Origin: Actinomycetota bacterium
GTDB taxonomy: Bacteria; Actinomycetota; UBA4738; HRBIN12
Length of the DNA stretch: 64,000 bases
Direction of reading: 5' to 3'
NCBI GenBank assembly: GCA_035697485.1
Contig: DASSCU010000032.1
Location: 1 to 64,000, forward strand
Within the stretch, counting starts at the first letter, position 1, and each line of letters starts with the position of its first letter. Made by a program: the position numbers and the translations under genes. Shown one piece after another: positions 54,699 to 64,000 of the stretch. Below the pieces are notes generated by a model. It was given only the letters and a program-made list of their open reading frames with translations, made no database searches and was not told the origin of the DNA.

Positions 54699-54767
54699 AT
54701 GAGCATGGCCGCGAGATCGGTGTTCGATATCGCGCGCACGCCGCGTCCCTCCCGGTCCTCCGCGTAG
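54699..54767 (+). CDS. Possible 22-residue leader peptide
   Basis: A short frame MSMAARSVFDIARTPRPSRS (two more residues follow) starts at ATG 54699. GAGAGGAGGC lies just upstream; an in-frame ATG at 54681 is alternative. It lies in the 196-nt gap before the RIO-kinase gene. Good ribosome site but no other support. Confidence 0.3.
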   Translation: MSMAARSVFDIARTPRPSRSSA

Positions 54768-54859
54768 CCCCACCCACGCTCGGGTCGGCGCTCCACGCCC
54801 AGCTCCTCCGGGGACGTGGCATCACCCATGCCACGAACCATCCCGGAAGGAGACCCGCG

Positions 54860-55621
54860 TTGACCGACGCGAACCAGTTCGAGCACTTCTTCGACGAGGG
54901 ACTCATCGAAGCGGTGCTCAGACCGATCAAGAGCGGCAAGGAAGCCTCCGTGCATCTCTGCCGCGCCAACCCGCGCACGACCGGCGAGGATCTCGTCGCG
55001 CTGAAGACGTACCATCCGCTCGACCGGCGGGACTTCCGCGACGAGTCGACGTACCGCGACGGCGAGTGGATCAAGGAGCGCCGCGTCCGCGTCGCGCTCG
55101 AGAAGAAGACACGCTTCGGACGCGAGGTGCAGGGCATGATCTGGGTCGACCGCGAGTGGGAGACCCTGCGCACCCTCTCGGCCGGCGGCGCTCACGTCCC
55201 GCGCCCGATCGAGTCCACCGGCGATGCGATCTTGATGTCGTACATCGGCGACGACGGCTTCGCCGCGCCGCAGCTGCGCTCCTACGACGTCGAGGACACG
55301 GACGAAGCCGAGGCACTCGTTGACCAGGTTCTCGGGGCGATCGAGCGGATGCTGTTCCTGAACGTCGTGCACGGCGACCTCTCCCCGTACAACCTGCTCG
55401 TCTGGGAGGGTCAGGTGACCGTGATCGACCTGCCGCAGGCGGTGGATCCCCGGAAGAACCGGCATGCCCGCGCGTTCCTCGAGCGAGACGTCGAGCGCAT
55501 CTGCGAGTGGGCCTCTCACCACGGCGTGGACCGTCACGCGGGGCGCATCGCGGGCGACCTGTGGACCGGGTGGGAGTTCGCCGACCTCGTGCCCGAGGAG
55601 CTCCGTGGCCTCACGATGTGA
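54860..55621 (+). CDS. RIO-type protein kinase
   Basis: The protein is 253 residues from TTG 54860, with GGAAGGAG about 8 nt upstream. It shows KSGKEASVHLC (P-loop-like), VALKTYHPLDRRDFR with the ATP-binding Lys, MSYIGDDGFAAPQL, the catalytic loop NVVHGDLSPYNLLVW and the metal-binding VIDLPQAVDPRKN. These are RIO1 hallmarks. RIO kinases mature ribosomes in archaea and eukaryotes; the bacterial ones are found in some phyla and their substrates are unknown. It stands alone between dsbB and the sigma module. Confidence 0.88.
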   Translation: MTDANQFEHFFDEGLIEAVLRPIKSGKEASVHLCRANPRTTGEDLVALKTYHPLDRRDFRDESTYRDGEWIKERRVRVALEKKTRFGREVQGMIWVDREWETLRTLSAGGAHVPRPIESTGDAILMSYIGDDGFAAPQLRSYDVEDTDEAEALVDQVLGAIERMLFLNVVHGDLSPYNLLVWEGQVTVIDLPQAVDPRKNRHARAFLERDVERICEWASHHGVDRHAGRIAGDLWTGWEFADLVPEELRGLTM

Positions 55622-55696
55622 CGCACGCGAAATCGGACCATCCCCCGGGGCCTCGTCCCCGTTCCGGATCGGCGAACCCGAGCGTAGGGTCGAACG

Positions 55697-56278
55697 ATGC
55701 GATCCTCACGGAGGATCCGAGCGGCCGGGCTAAACGATCGGGATGCGTCGAGCATCCATGGTCGCGTGCAGGCCGAGGACAACGTCGTCAAGCTCGACCG
55801 GGAACGTGAGGCGCCCGCGGATCCGACGAGCTTCGAAGAGCTCTTCCTCGACGTGCACGATCGCCTGTACCGAGCGCTGTATTTCGTCACGGGCAGTTCG
55901 GCCGACGCGGAGGAACTCATGCAGGACGCGTTCCTGAAGCTCTGGGAGCGGTGGGACCGGCTCGACACGATCGAGGATCCGGTCGCGTACCTGTTCCGCG
56001 TCGCGCTGAACGGGGTCCGGATGCGCGCACGTCGCGCACGCATGGCGACGAGGAAGATCGCGCCGACCGCCGCCAGCCGCGATCCGTTCGACGACGTGAA
56101 CGTCCGGGAGGACGTTCGTCGGATGCTTCGCGGCATATCCCCTCGTCAACGGACCGCGATCGTGCTCACCGAGATCTTCGGATACAGCTCGGAACAGGCC
56201 GCCCGCATCATGGGCATCCGGCCGACCACCGTGCGCGTGCTCGCGTCACAGGGGCGTGCGGCGCTCAAGGGGAGCTAG
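55697..56278 (+). CDS. ECF-type RNA polymerase sigma factor
   Basis: The protein is 193 residues if it starts at ATG 55697; a start near GTG 55766 is also possible. Region 2 is FEELFLDVHDRLYRALYFVTGSSADAEELMQDAFLKLWERW (about 45-85). Region 4 is ISPRQRTAIVLTEIFGYSSEQAARIMGIRPTTVRVLASQGRAALKG. It is similar to the island factor at 40387-40917. It heads the operon with two single-pass membrane proteins (10- and 15-nt gaps), which probably sense envelope conditions for it. Confidence 0.92.
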   Translation: MRSSRRIRAAGLNDRDASSIHGRVQAEDNVVKLDREREAPADPTSFEELFLDVHDRLYRALYFVTGSSADAEELMQDAFLKLWERWDRLDTIEDPVAYLFRVALNGVRMRARRARMATRKIAPTAASRDPFDDVNVREDVRRMLRGISPRQRTAIVLTEIFGYSSEQAARIMGIRPTTVRVLASQGRAALKGS

Positions 56279-56288
56279 GGAGGCGAGG

Positions 56289-57053
56289 ATGCCGGACGTT
56301 CGGGAGGTCTACGAGATGGTCACGAAGCAGAAACCACCCGCACCTGGCGCCCTCGAGCGTCAGCAGAAGCGGCAGGTCCGCACCGCGCGGAACCGGAAGG
56401 TCGGCGCGTTCGCCATCGCGGCGGCCATCGCTCTCGCCGCGGTCGTGCTGATCATGGCGAACCGCCCTGGGGGAGACACGACGACCCCGGCGGACACGCC
56501 GCCGACCGTGTACCCCGTGGATCCTGCTGCGGTGCCCGTCGCCACGGGTTTCGTCGAGGCGTTCGGCGCTTTCGACGGGGAGCGAGCGGTCACATATCTG
56601 GCCGACGACGCTCGCCTTGAGATGGACGCAACCACCCCGGAGGAGGTGCCAGTCTTCCTTTCCTTCCTCGAAGCCATGGGCTACGAACAGATCCCCGTTG
56701 AGGCATGCTCCGCAACGGACAGCTCCGCCTTTGGCACCTCGGTTCGCTGCCGGTTCGATTGGCACGGCATCAGGTCCGACGAGATCGGACTGGGCCCCTA
56801 CCCCGGCTCCTGGGATCTCACCGTTCGTGATGGGGAGATCGTTGTGGTGTCGCTGCACTGGAACATCAACAGTTTCTCGCCACAGATGTGGGAGCCCTTC
56901 AGGGATTGGGTCTCCGCGACACACCCGAAGGATCTCGACGTGATGTACGTGGAGGACGGAACCAACTTCGTGCTCAGCGAGGAGTCGATCGCGCTGTGGG
57001 CGCAGAACACCAAAGCGTACGTGAAGGCGGTGAAGCGAGAAAATGCGGCCTGA
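56289..57053 (+). CDS. Single-pass membrane protein of the sigma operon
   Basis: The protein is 254 residues from ATG 56289 with GGGAGGCGAGG upstream. A short cytoplasmic part with Gln/Arg-rich helix, a transmembrane helix (about 38-57) and a secreted SnoaL/NTF2-like domain (about 75-250; ATGFVEAFGAFDGERAVTYLADDARLEM, VRCRFDWHGI, GSWDLTVRDGEIVVVSLHWN) can be seen. The arrangement is that of an anti-sigma-like or accessory sensor. No zinc anti-sigma motif is present. Confidence 0.7.
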   Translation: MPDVREVYEMVTKQKPPAPGALERQQKRQVRTARNRKVGAFAIAAAIALAAVVLIMANRPGGDTTTPADTPPTVYPVDPAAVPVATGFVEAFGAFDGERAVTYLADDARLEMDATTPEEVPVFLSFLEAMGYEQIPVEACSATDSSAFGTSVRCRFDWHGIRSDEIGLGPYPGSWDLTVRDGEIVVVSLHWNINSFSPQMWEPFRDWVSATHPKDLDVMYVEDGTNFVLSEESIALWAQNTKAYVKAVKRENAA

Positions 57054-57068
57054 CGGACGGTCGATCGC

Positions 57069-58682
57069 ATGTCGGCGAGCATGAAGCGCAAGACATGCCT
57101 GCGCTGCGATTGGCAGGGGGACACGACGGAGCGCACCTGCCCCGCGTGTGGGGAGCGGCCGCTCTATCTGTTCGACGCTCCCCCGCCGCAAGTCGAGCGG
57201 AAGTCCGTCGGGAGCGGTTCCAGGAAGCGTCCGACCAGGGAGCGACCGACCCCCGAGACGGGCGCCGCGGCGGCGGTGCCCGTCGCTCCCCCGCGATCGC
57301 CGGATCCGCCACCGTCCCCGACGGACATCGAGGGATCGTTGGGCCGATCCGATCGTGTCGTCGTGCCACTCATGGTCGTGGCGCTCGCGCTGACGATCGC
57401 CGTGGGCATGTGGTTCACGGGTCGAGCACAACAGCCCAGGACCGAAGATGCTGTGGGAACTGGCTACTTCCCCGACGTCCCCTCGCCCACGTCGGCCGTC
57501 TTGCCCTCGCCGGCGCCGACGGATGCCGGCCTGGTCGGGCAACCCGGCATCGGCAGGCAGGTGCTCACCGTCGGGGACGTGCCGCTGTCGTTGAGGATGC
57601 CTGCGCCGGGCTGGGAACGGTTCGCCGGGGTCTCGCTCAACAAGTCGGTCGTCGGACCGCAGGGTGCGGAGGCGATGCTCTACTGGTCGAGCTTCCCCGA
57701 GGGAGGTCGCGCTGAGCCCTGCGCCGACCTGCTGGGCCAATCGGTCAGCGGCTCGGTCACGGATCTCGTGCGCGCCGTCGCGACGGCGCCCGGGACCCGG
57801 CTCGTCGCCGGACCTTCGACCGTCACCGTGGGCGGACGCCCGGCGGATCGGGTAGTGCTCACGGTGCGCGAGCGCAATGGGTGCAACCCGGGGTTCTTCT
57901 TCACGTGGCGGGACATCAGGGGCGGCGCTCTGTTTCCGAGGACGACGGCGGGAGACAGGATCGAGGTGTGGATCGTCGACGTGAGTGGATCGCGCCTGTT
58001 CATCGCAGCCGTGACGACCGAGCAAGCCGACCGGGCGCTGCGACGGGAGTCCAGGCAGATCGTCGGATCGATCCGCTTCATCCCGCCCCATGTGTTGGCC
58101 GACGTGAAGATCGCCGAGCGCTTCATGCAGGCCCGGAACGACAACGACGTCGCAACAGCCATGTCGCTGCTCTCGAAGGACGGGGCCACGGCCTGGATGC
58201 AGAACGGCTACCGCACGGAGCGCAACATGCCCTTCGTTCGACTGGACCGTGAGGAGCTCGCACTCGCGCTCGAGGTCGAGCGACTCTACGAGGTTCGATA
58301 TACCGCCTCGGGATGTCGATGGGACTCCGATCCGGTCATCCGTGGCGCTCCGATCGTGTGCACCTATCGGATGGACAACACGTTGCGGCGGATCCTCGGG
58401 TATCCGCCGGTCGAATCGTCCATCAGCATCGGTGTAGGGCAGGATCGCATCACGCACCTCAGCTTCCCGTGGCTCAACGTGAGCTACCCATCGGCCGACC
58501 CCCCGGAGTTCGCGGAGTTCGTGGCGTGGATCGGAGCTGAGCATCCGGAAGCCGGGCAGGTAAACGACGACGGTGAGCTCTTCAAGACCGGAGGCCAGGA
58601 GCTCGTCCATACCCTGTCCCGGACATCGATCGACCTCCTGGCGACCTACCTCGGGGAGTACGAGCGCTCGATGACCAGCTAG
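57069..58682 (+). CDS. Zinc-ribbon, single-pass membrane sensor-like protein
   Basis: The 537-residue protein has a cytoplasmic zinc ribbon (Cys10, Cys13, Cys24, Cys27: TCLRCDW, TCPACGERP), a Pro/Arg linker and a transmembrane helix (about 96-115). The extracytoplasmic part has two modules. The first (about 150-340) resembles the secreted domain of the island protein at 40910-41824. The second (about 350-535; DVKIAERFMQARNDNDVATAMSLLSKDGATAWM) looks NTF2/SnoaL-like, as in the gene upstream. It probably controls the sigma factor at 55697 through envelope sensing; this is inference. Confidence 0.7.
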   Translation: MSASMKRKTCLRCDWQGDTTERTCPACGERPLYLFDAPPPQVERKSVGSGSRKRPTRERPTPETGAAAAVPVAPPRSPDPPPSPTDIEGSLGRSDRVVVPLMVVALALTIAVGMWFTGRAQQPRTEDAVGTGYFPDVPSPTSAVLPSPAPTDAGLVGQPGIGRQVLTVGDVPLSLRMPAPGWERFAGVSLNKSVVGPQGAEAMLYWSSFPEGGRAEPCADLLGQSVSGSVTDLVRAVATAPGTRLVAGPSTVTVGGRPADRVVLTVRERNGCNPGFFFTWRDIRGGALFPRTTAGDRIEVWIVDVSGSRLFIAAVTTEQADRALRRESRQIVGSIRFIPPHVLADVKIAERFMQARNDNDVATAMSLLSKDGATAWMQNGYRTERNMPFVRLDREELALALEVERLYEVRYTASGCRWDSDPVIRGAPIVCTYRMDNTLRRILGYPPVESSISIGVGQDRITHLSFPWLNVSYPSADPPEFAEFVAWIGAEHPEAGQVNDDGELFKTGGQELVHTLSRTSIDLLATYLGEYERSMTS

Positions 58683-58738
58683 GGGCGGTCCTTCACCCGA
58701 CCCTCTATCTCGCGTCAGCGACCCTGCCCCACCACGTG

Positions 58739-59148
58739 TTCATGGAGGACGATCCAGTCTCCAGCGAGGCCCTCCGCCCCGACGGATCTGGGTGGGGTCC
58801 GTCCTGGAACCCGGGAGCTCCGAGTCGTTCCGTCGAGGAACATCGCTCGGAGGTCTTCGGGGCAATGTGCGTCGTGACGGGCAGCGATCAGGAAGCTGAG
58901 GAGATCAAGAAGGATGCGTTCCCGGAACTGTGGGAACGACGGGACCGGGTTCTGCCCTCGACGATCCCACGCGGTTCCCGTTCCGGACCACGATGAACGT
59001 CTCCCGGAACCGCCGCGCCGTGCTGCGCTCGCGGCCCGGAAGGTGCTGCACCAGGTGGAACACACGGCGTCGAGATCGCCACGGTGGACGATCGCGACGA
59101 CCTGGTGCGGACGATGCGATCGGGCCTTCGAGCTGTTCCCGATGCCGA
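58739..59148 (+). pseudogene. Decayed ECF sigma factor gene
   Basis: Frame one from ATG 58739 gives SVEEHRSEVFGAMCVVTGSDQEAEEIKKDAFPELWERRDRV, clearly region 2 of a sigma factor like the one at 55697. A neighbouring frame continues with ALDDPTRFPFRTTMNVSRNRR. The third frame supplies RRAALAARKVLHQVE, and then VDDRDDLVRTMRSGLRAV appears in yet another phase. At least two frameshifts and loss of region 4 make it inactive. It directly follows the intact sigma/sensor operon. Confidence 0.7.
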
Positions 59149-59179
59149 GAAGCCCGGGCCCCGCAGGGGTCCGGGCTTC
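59149..59179 (-). terminator. Terminator hairpin after clpC
   Basis: GAAGCCCGGGCCCC and GGGGTCCGGGCTTC pair over 14 bp (one G-T) with a 3-nt loop. It is 60 nt past the clpC stop on the minus strand. A second small stem (CCGCC/GGCGG) lies between. There is only a short pyrimidine run, TTCTC, after the stem. Confidence 0.6.
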
Positions 59180-59238
59180 GGCCTTGATGCCGCCCGAAGG
59201 CGGCGGAGACGGATCGGGTTCCCCCGATCCGACGCTTC

Positions 59239-61731
<2,493 letters not shown>

Positions 61732-62135
61732 GTCAGCGTCCTCCGGGCCACGACCCGCATGTTCCGCTCTCCGCCCGGGGATCAACGGACCCCGTCCTAC
61801 CCCCGAGGCGCCTCGGGCGCCGCACCAGGTGACCGGTGGCAGCGCCCACTGAGAGCAAGTATACCCGTGCCCCCCCGTTCGCCTTGAACCGCACCGCCAC
61901 CTCCGCGTCGATTTCCCTACCCTGTTGTTCGGACGTTCTCGGCTCGGGGATGAGGTGCCTTTCGGCGGATGCAGAGAATCCCCCTTTCGGACCATGAGAA
62001 TGTCCTCCTTCCGGCCCGTTGTGTGGGGAGGACGGTGGGTGCCAGGATGGGCGAGCTTGGAACCGCTCCCGAGCGGGTAGCGTGTACCGAGCAGCATACG
62101 GATGACCGAACGGCGGCACGATCGAGGGGATCCAC
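61732..62135. other. Divergent regulatory region of clpC and a response regulator
   Basis: The 400-nt region holds no convincing gene. No HAIR (CTTGAGT-N7-ACTCAAG) or CIRCE element is present. Promoters for both genes must lie here; a GTGTACC...CATACGG stretch near 62080-62100 is a weak plus-strand candidate. Confidence 0.45.
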
Positions 62136-62546
62136 GTGCAGAACGCCCAGATGCTCGATGGAGGCACGCGCGTGCGAGTACTCGTGGTAGACGATCACCC
62201 CGCCTTCCGCAGGGCGCTGACCTCGGCGCTGCGGCTGGTCGGCGACATCGAGATCGCGGGTGAGGCGGGCGGCGGCGTGGCGGCGTGCGATCAGGCCGAG
62301 GCCCTCGAGCCCGACGTGGTGCTGATGGACCTGTCGATGCCCGACCTCTCCGGCATCGACGCGATGAAGAAGATCCACGAGGCGAACCCCGACCTGCCGG
62401 TCGTGATCCTGACCGCGCACGCCGATGCCGGGGTCGAGCGCGAGGCACGCGAGGCCGGGGCGCGAGGGTTCCTGGCGAAGGGCACCGGGCTCCAGGACCT
62501 CGTGATCACGCTGCACGAGGCCACCGGCGACGAGGCCGTGCTCTAG
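62136..62546 (+). CDS. NarL-type response regulator receiver without output domain
   Basis: The protein is 136 residues from GTG 62136. The receiver domain has [14 protein letters not shown], phospho-acceptor Asp65 in [16 protein letters not shown] and FLAKGT. The DHP-FR and GA-GFLAKG signatures are those of the NarL/FixJ group, but the LuxR-type HTH is missing. It therefore acts through another protein or is a truncated member. Its end overlaps the convergent secreted protein gene by 4 nt. No kinase is adjacent. Confidence 0.9.
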   Translation: MQNAQMLDGGTRVRVLVVDDHPAFRRALTSALRLVGDIEIAGEAGGGVAACDQAEALEPDVVLMDLSMPDLSGIDAMKKIHEANPDLPVVILTAHADAGVEREAREAGARGFLAKGTGLQDLVITLHEATGDEAVL

Positions 62547-64000
62547 CCGCTCGGCACCGCGTCTCCCGTCGGCCGCACGATCCACAGCCCGCTGCCGATG
62601 TCACTCGCGTAGATCAGCCCCGTGTCCGGGTCGACGGCCACCCCCCAGGTGACCGCTCCTCCATCTGGGACGAACTGACCTACGAGCTGTGGAGCCGTCG
62701 GATCGGACATGTCGAGGGCGACGATCCCGTGGCCGTACCACGACGAGTAGGCACGGTCACCGAGGACCTCCGTGTTGTGGATCGACCAGACGCCGCGGCG
62801 CGGAGGGTCGGCATCCCCCACGACGTAGGGCAGTCCCGTGAAGGACCCCACCTGTTCGAACTCGGGCACGCCGTCGCCGTCGGCGTCAGTCGCCGTCGAC
62901 TCGTCGAAGATACGCAAGTATCCCACCGAAGGCTCGGTCGGGCGCAGCGTGATCGTCGTGGCTCCTCCGTCGTCGCGGATCGCATGCACCAGTCCGTCAC
63001 CGGCGGCAACCTGGAACACCACCATGTCCTCGTTCTCGGTGATGCCGTCCGGGCGTCTGAACGGCCACGGCCAGGGATCGTCGGGACTGATGAAGTTCGA
63101 GACGAGCGCCGTCGCTCCCGACCGCGCGGCGAGCTTCGTCTGCTTCTTCAGACGGCACGGCGCCTCGGGCCACGCGTCGATCACGCCGGTGTAGTAGAAG
63201 TCGATGGTGTCGGCCACGACGATCTTGCCCGCTGCACCGGCGTAGTCGTCGCCGGAACACCCCTCCCCGGCATCGACCACGTCGCCGGTGATCTCTCCCG
63301 TGTCGGCGAGGGTCTGCGGCATCCAGGGCATGTCGAGAACGTTGACCCACCGGCTCGTGACCGACGCCTTCGCGCGGCTCGGCGAGGCGGGATCGTAGTC
63401 CTCGTCGTTCTGCAGCACGTATCGGGTTCCACCCACATCGAGCGGGAACATCGAGTGGGCGTCCCCGTCCTCACCCGGACCGAACTGCGTGCGTCCGACG
63501 ATCGTCGGGTCGGACGGATCGCTGATGTCGAGCTTGACGGTGCCGGCGTCCCAGTAGGAAACGTATGCGCTGTCGCCGTCATCGGCGGTTCGCACGCTGT
63601 GGGCGAAGACCGCCGTGAACGACCCGCTGCCCTGGAAGGTGCTGACGAAGGGATCGCCTCCGACCGACTCGAGATCGCTGTCCTCGAACACGCTCCACGT
63701 GCTCAGGCGCGCGGGATCCTCCGGCTCGGTGATGTCGACGATCTGCACCTCTCCGCTGCGCGGTGCGCCGAAGTACAGCCAGCCGTAGTCGGCGAACGGC
63801 GTCGCGCCGAGCGCGAGCGCGGTGCCGTCGGGACGCACGACGAGGTCGAGCTCGTGGACCCCTGCGCGCGTGCGCATCGATGACAGGAACAGGGGGTGGC
63901 GCGGCTTGGTGACGTCGAAGAAGGCGAACGCGTTGCGGCCGTGGCGTGCACACGCCTGCAGTCCGACACCCATGATCGCCCGGTCGCCGACCGGGATGAT
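62543..64000 (-). CDS. LVIVD-repeat/PA-domain protein (5' end outside window)
   Basis: At least 485 codons are visible and the frame continues past the right edge. Several beta-propeller LVIVD-type repeats occur: FAFFDVTKPRHPLFLS, VQIVDITEPEDPARLST, VKLDISDPSDPTIVG, VALDMSDPTAPQLVG. A protease-associated (PA) insert (about AGAAGKIVVADTIDFYYTG, Cys-containing) divides the propeller. Cys residues and domain types point to secretion. The C-terminus ends LIYASDIGSGLWIVRPTGD. Function is unknown; such proteins bind surfaces or other proteins. Confidence 0.85.
   Translation of the reverse strand: MIPVGDRAIMGVGLQACARHGRNAFAFFDVTKPRHPLFLSSMRTRAGVHELDLVVRPDGTALALGATPFADYGWLYFGAPRSGEVQIVDITEPEDPARLSTWSVFEDSDLESVGGDPFVSTFQGSGSFTAVFAHSVRTADDGDSAYVSYWDAGTVKLDISDPSDPTIVGRTQFGPGEDGDAHSMFPLDVGGTRYVLQNDEDYDPASPSRAKASVTSRWVNVLDMPWMPQTLADTGEITGDVVDAGEGCSGDDYAGAAGKIVVADTIDFYYTGVIDAWPEAPCRLKKQTKLAARSGATALVSNFISPDDPWPWPFRRPDGITENEDMVVFQVAAGDGLVHAIRDDGGATTITLRPTEPSVGYLRIFDESTATDADGDGVPEFEQVGSFTGLPYVVGDADPPRRGVWSIHNTEVLGDRAYSSWYGHGIVALDMSDPTAPQLVGQFVPDGGAVTWGVAVDPDTGLIYASDIGSGLWIVRPTGDAVPSG

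Overview
The window is high-GC DNA from a member of the Actinomycetota; the class cannot be fixed from the sequence. The evidence is a WhiB-like protein, CarD, DUF3263 next to a LytR_C protein, a stand-alone groEL under a CIRCE operator, and a clpC...radA...carD-PIN/TRAM-ispD-ispF-rlmB-tRNA-Thr arrangement. Genes are dense, many overlap by ATGA or GTGA, GTG and TTG starts are common, and several -10 boxes sit so close to the start codon that leaderless mRNAs are likely.

1-11 kb: a thioredoxin-like protein (cut by the window edge), an S9 peptidase coupled to a PrmC-like methyltransferase, an isolated GroES-like protein with a basic tail, and a tight four-gene operon (M20 deacylase, membrane-anchored ATP-grasp ligase, C45 Ntn-hydrolase, YjbQ). 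Then come a conserved hypothetical protein with a strong promoter, an SLH-NlpC/P60 cell-wall hydrolase and a hotdog thioesterase. 11-25 kb: an MFS/cyclic-nucleotide-binding fusion, groEL with CIRCE, a second S9 peptidase, a BrkB-like membrane protein, a PPOX flavoprotein, acetyl-CoA synthetase, an Rrf2 regulator, two signalling proteins (a stand-alone receiver and a GAF-GAF-PAS histidine kinase) and the DUF3263/LytR_C pair.

25-38 kb: a five-gene sulfur-relay operon (DsrE, TusA, SQR-like flavoprotein, TusA, DsrE2-like), a D-aminoacylase-type amidohydrolase, a methyltransferase, a nuclease lipoprotein and a P450. A looser stretch of small membrane proteins, three VOC proteins and a DUF2254 membrane protein follows.

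38.26-48.66 kb: a degraded integrative element inserted into the 3' half of tRNA-Thr(UGU). It is bounded by a 72-bp direct repeat (2 mismatches), and the right copy completes the tRNA. Inside are a LAGLIDADG-like gene broken by two frameshifts, an N-terminally truncated tyrosine recombinase, an AlpA-like remnant, a WhiB-like protein with an extra Cys/His-rich N-terminus, a phage-like minus-strand operon with frameshifts, and cargo (ECF sigma plus membrane sensor, RTX-type secreted protein, PPOX, SRPBCC).

48.7-64 kb: the conserved housekeeping block (rlmB, ispF, ispD, PIN/TRAM, carD, radA, clpC). It is interrupted by dsbB, a RIO-type kinase and a second ECF sigma/membrane sensor module whose sensor domain resembles the one on the island. 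A third, decayed ECF sigma gene lies beside it. The window ends in a secreted LVIVD/PA-domain protein cut by the edge.
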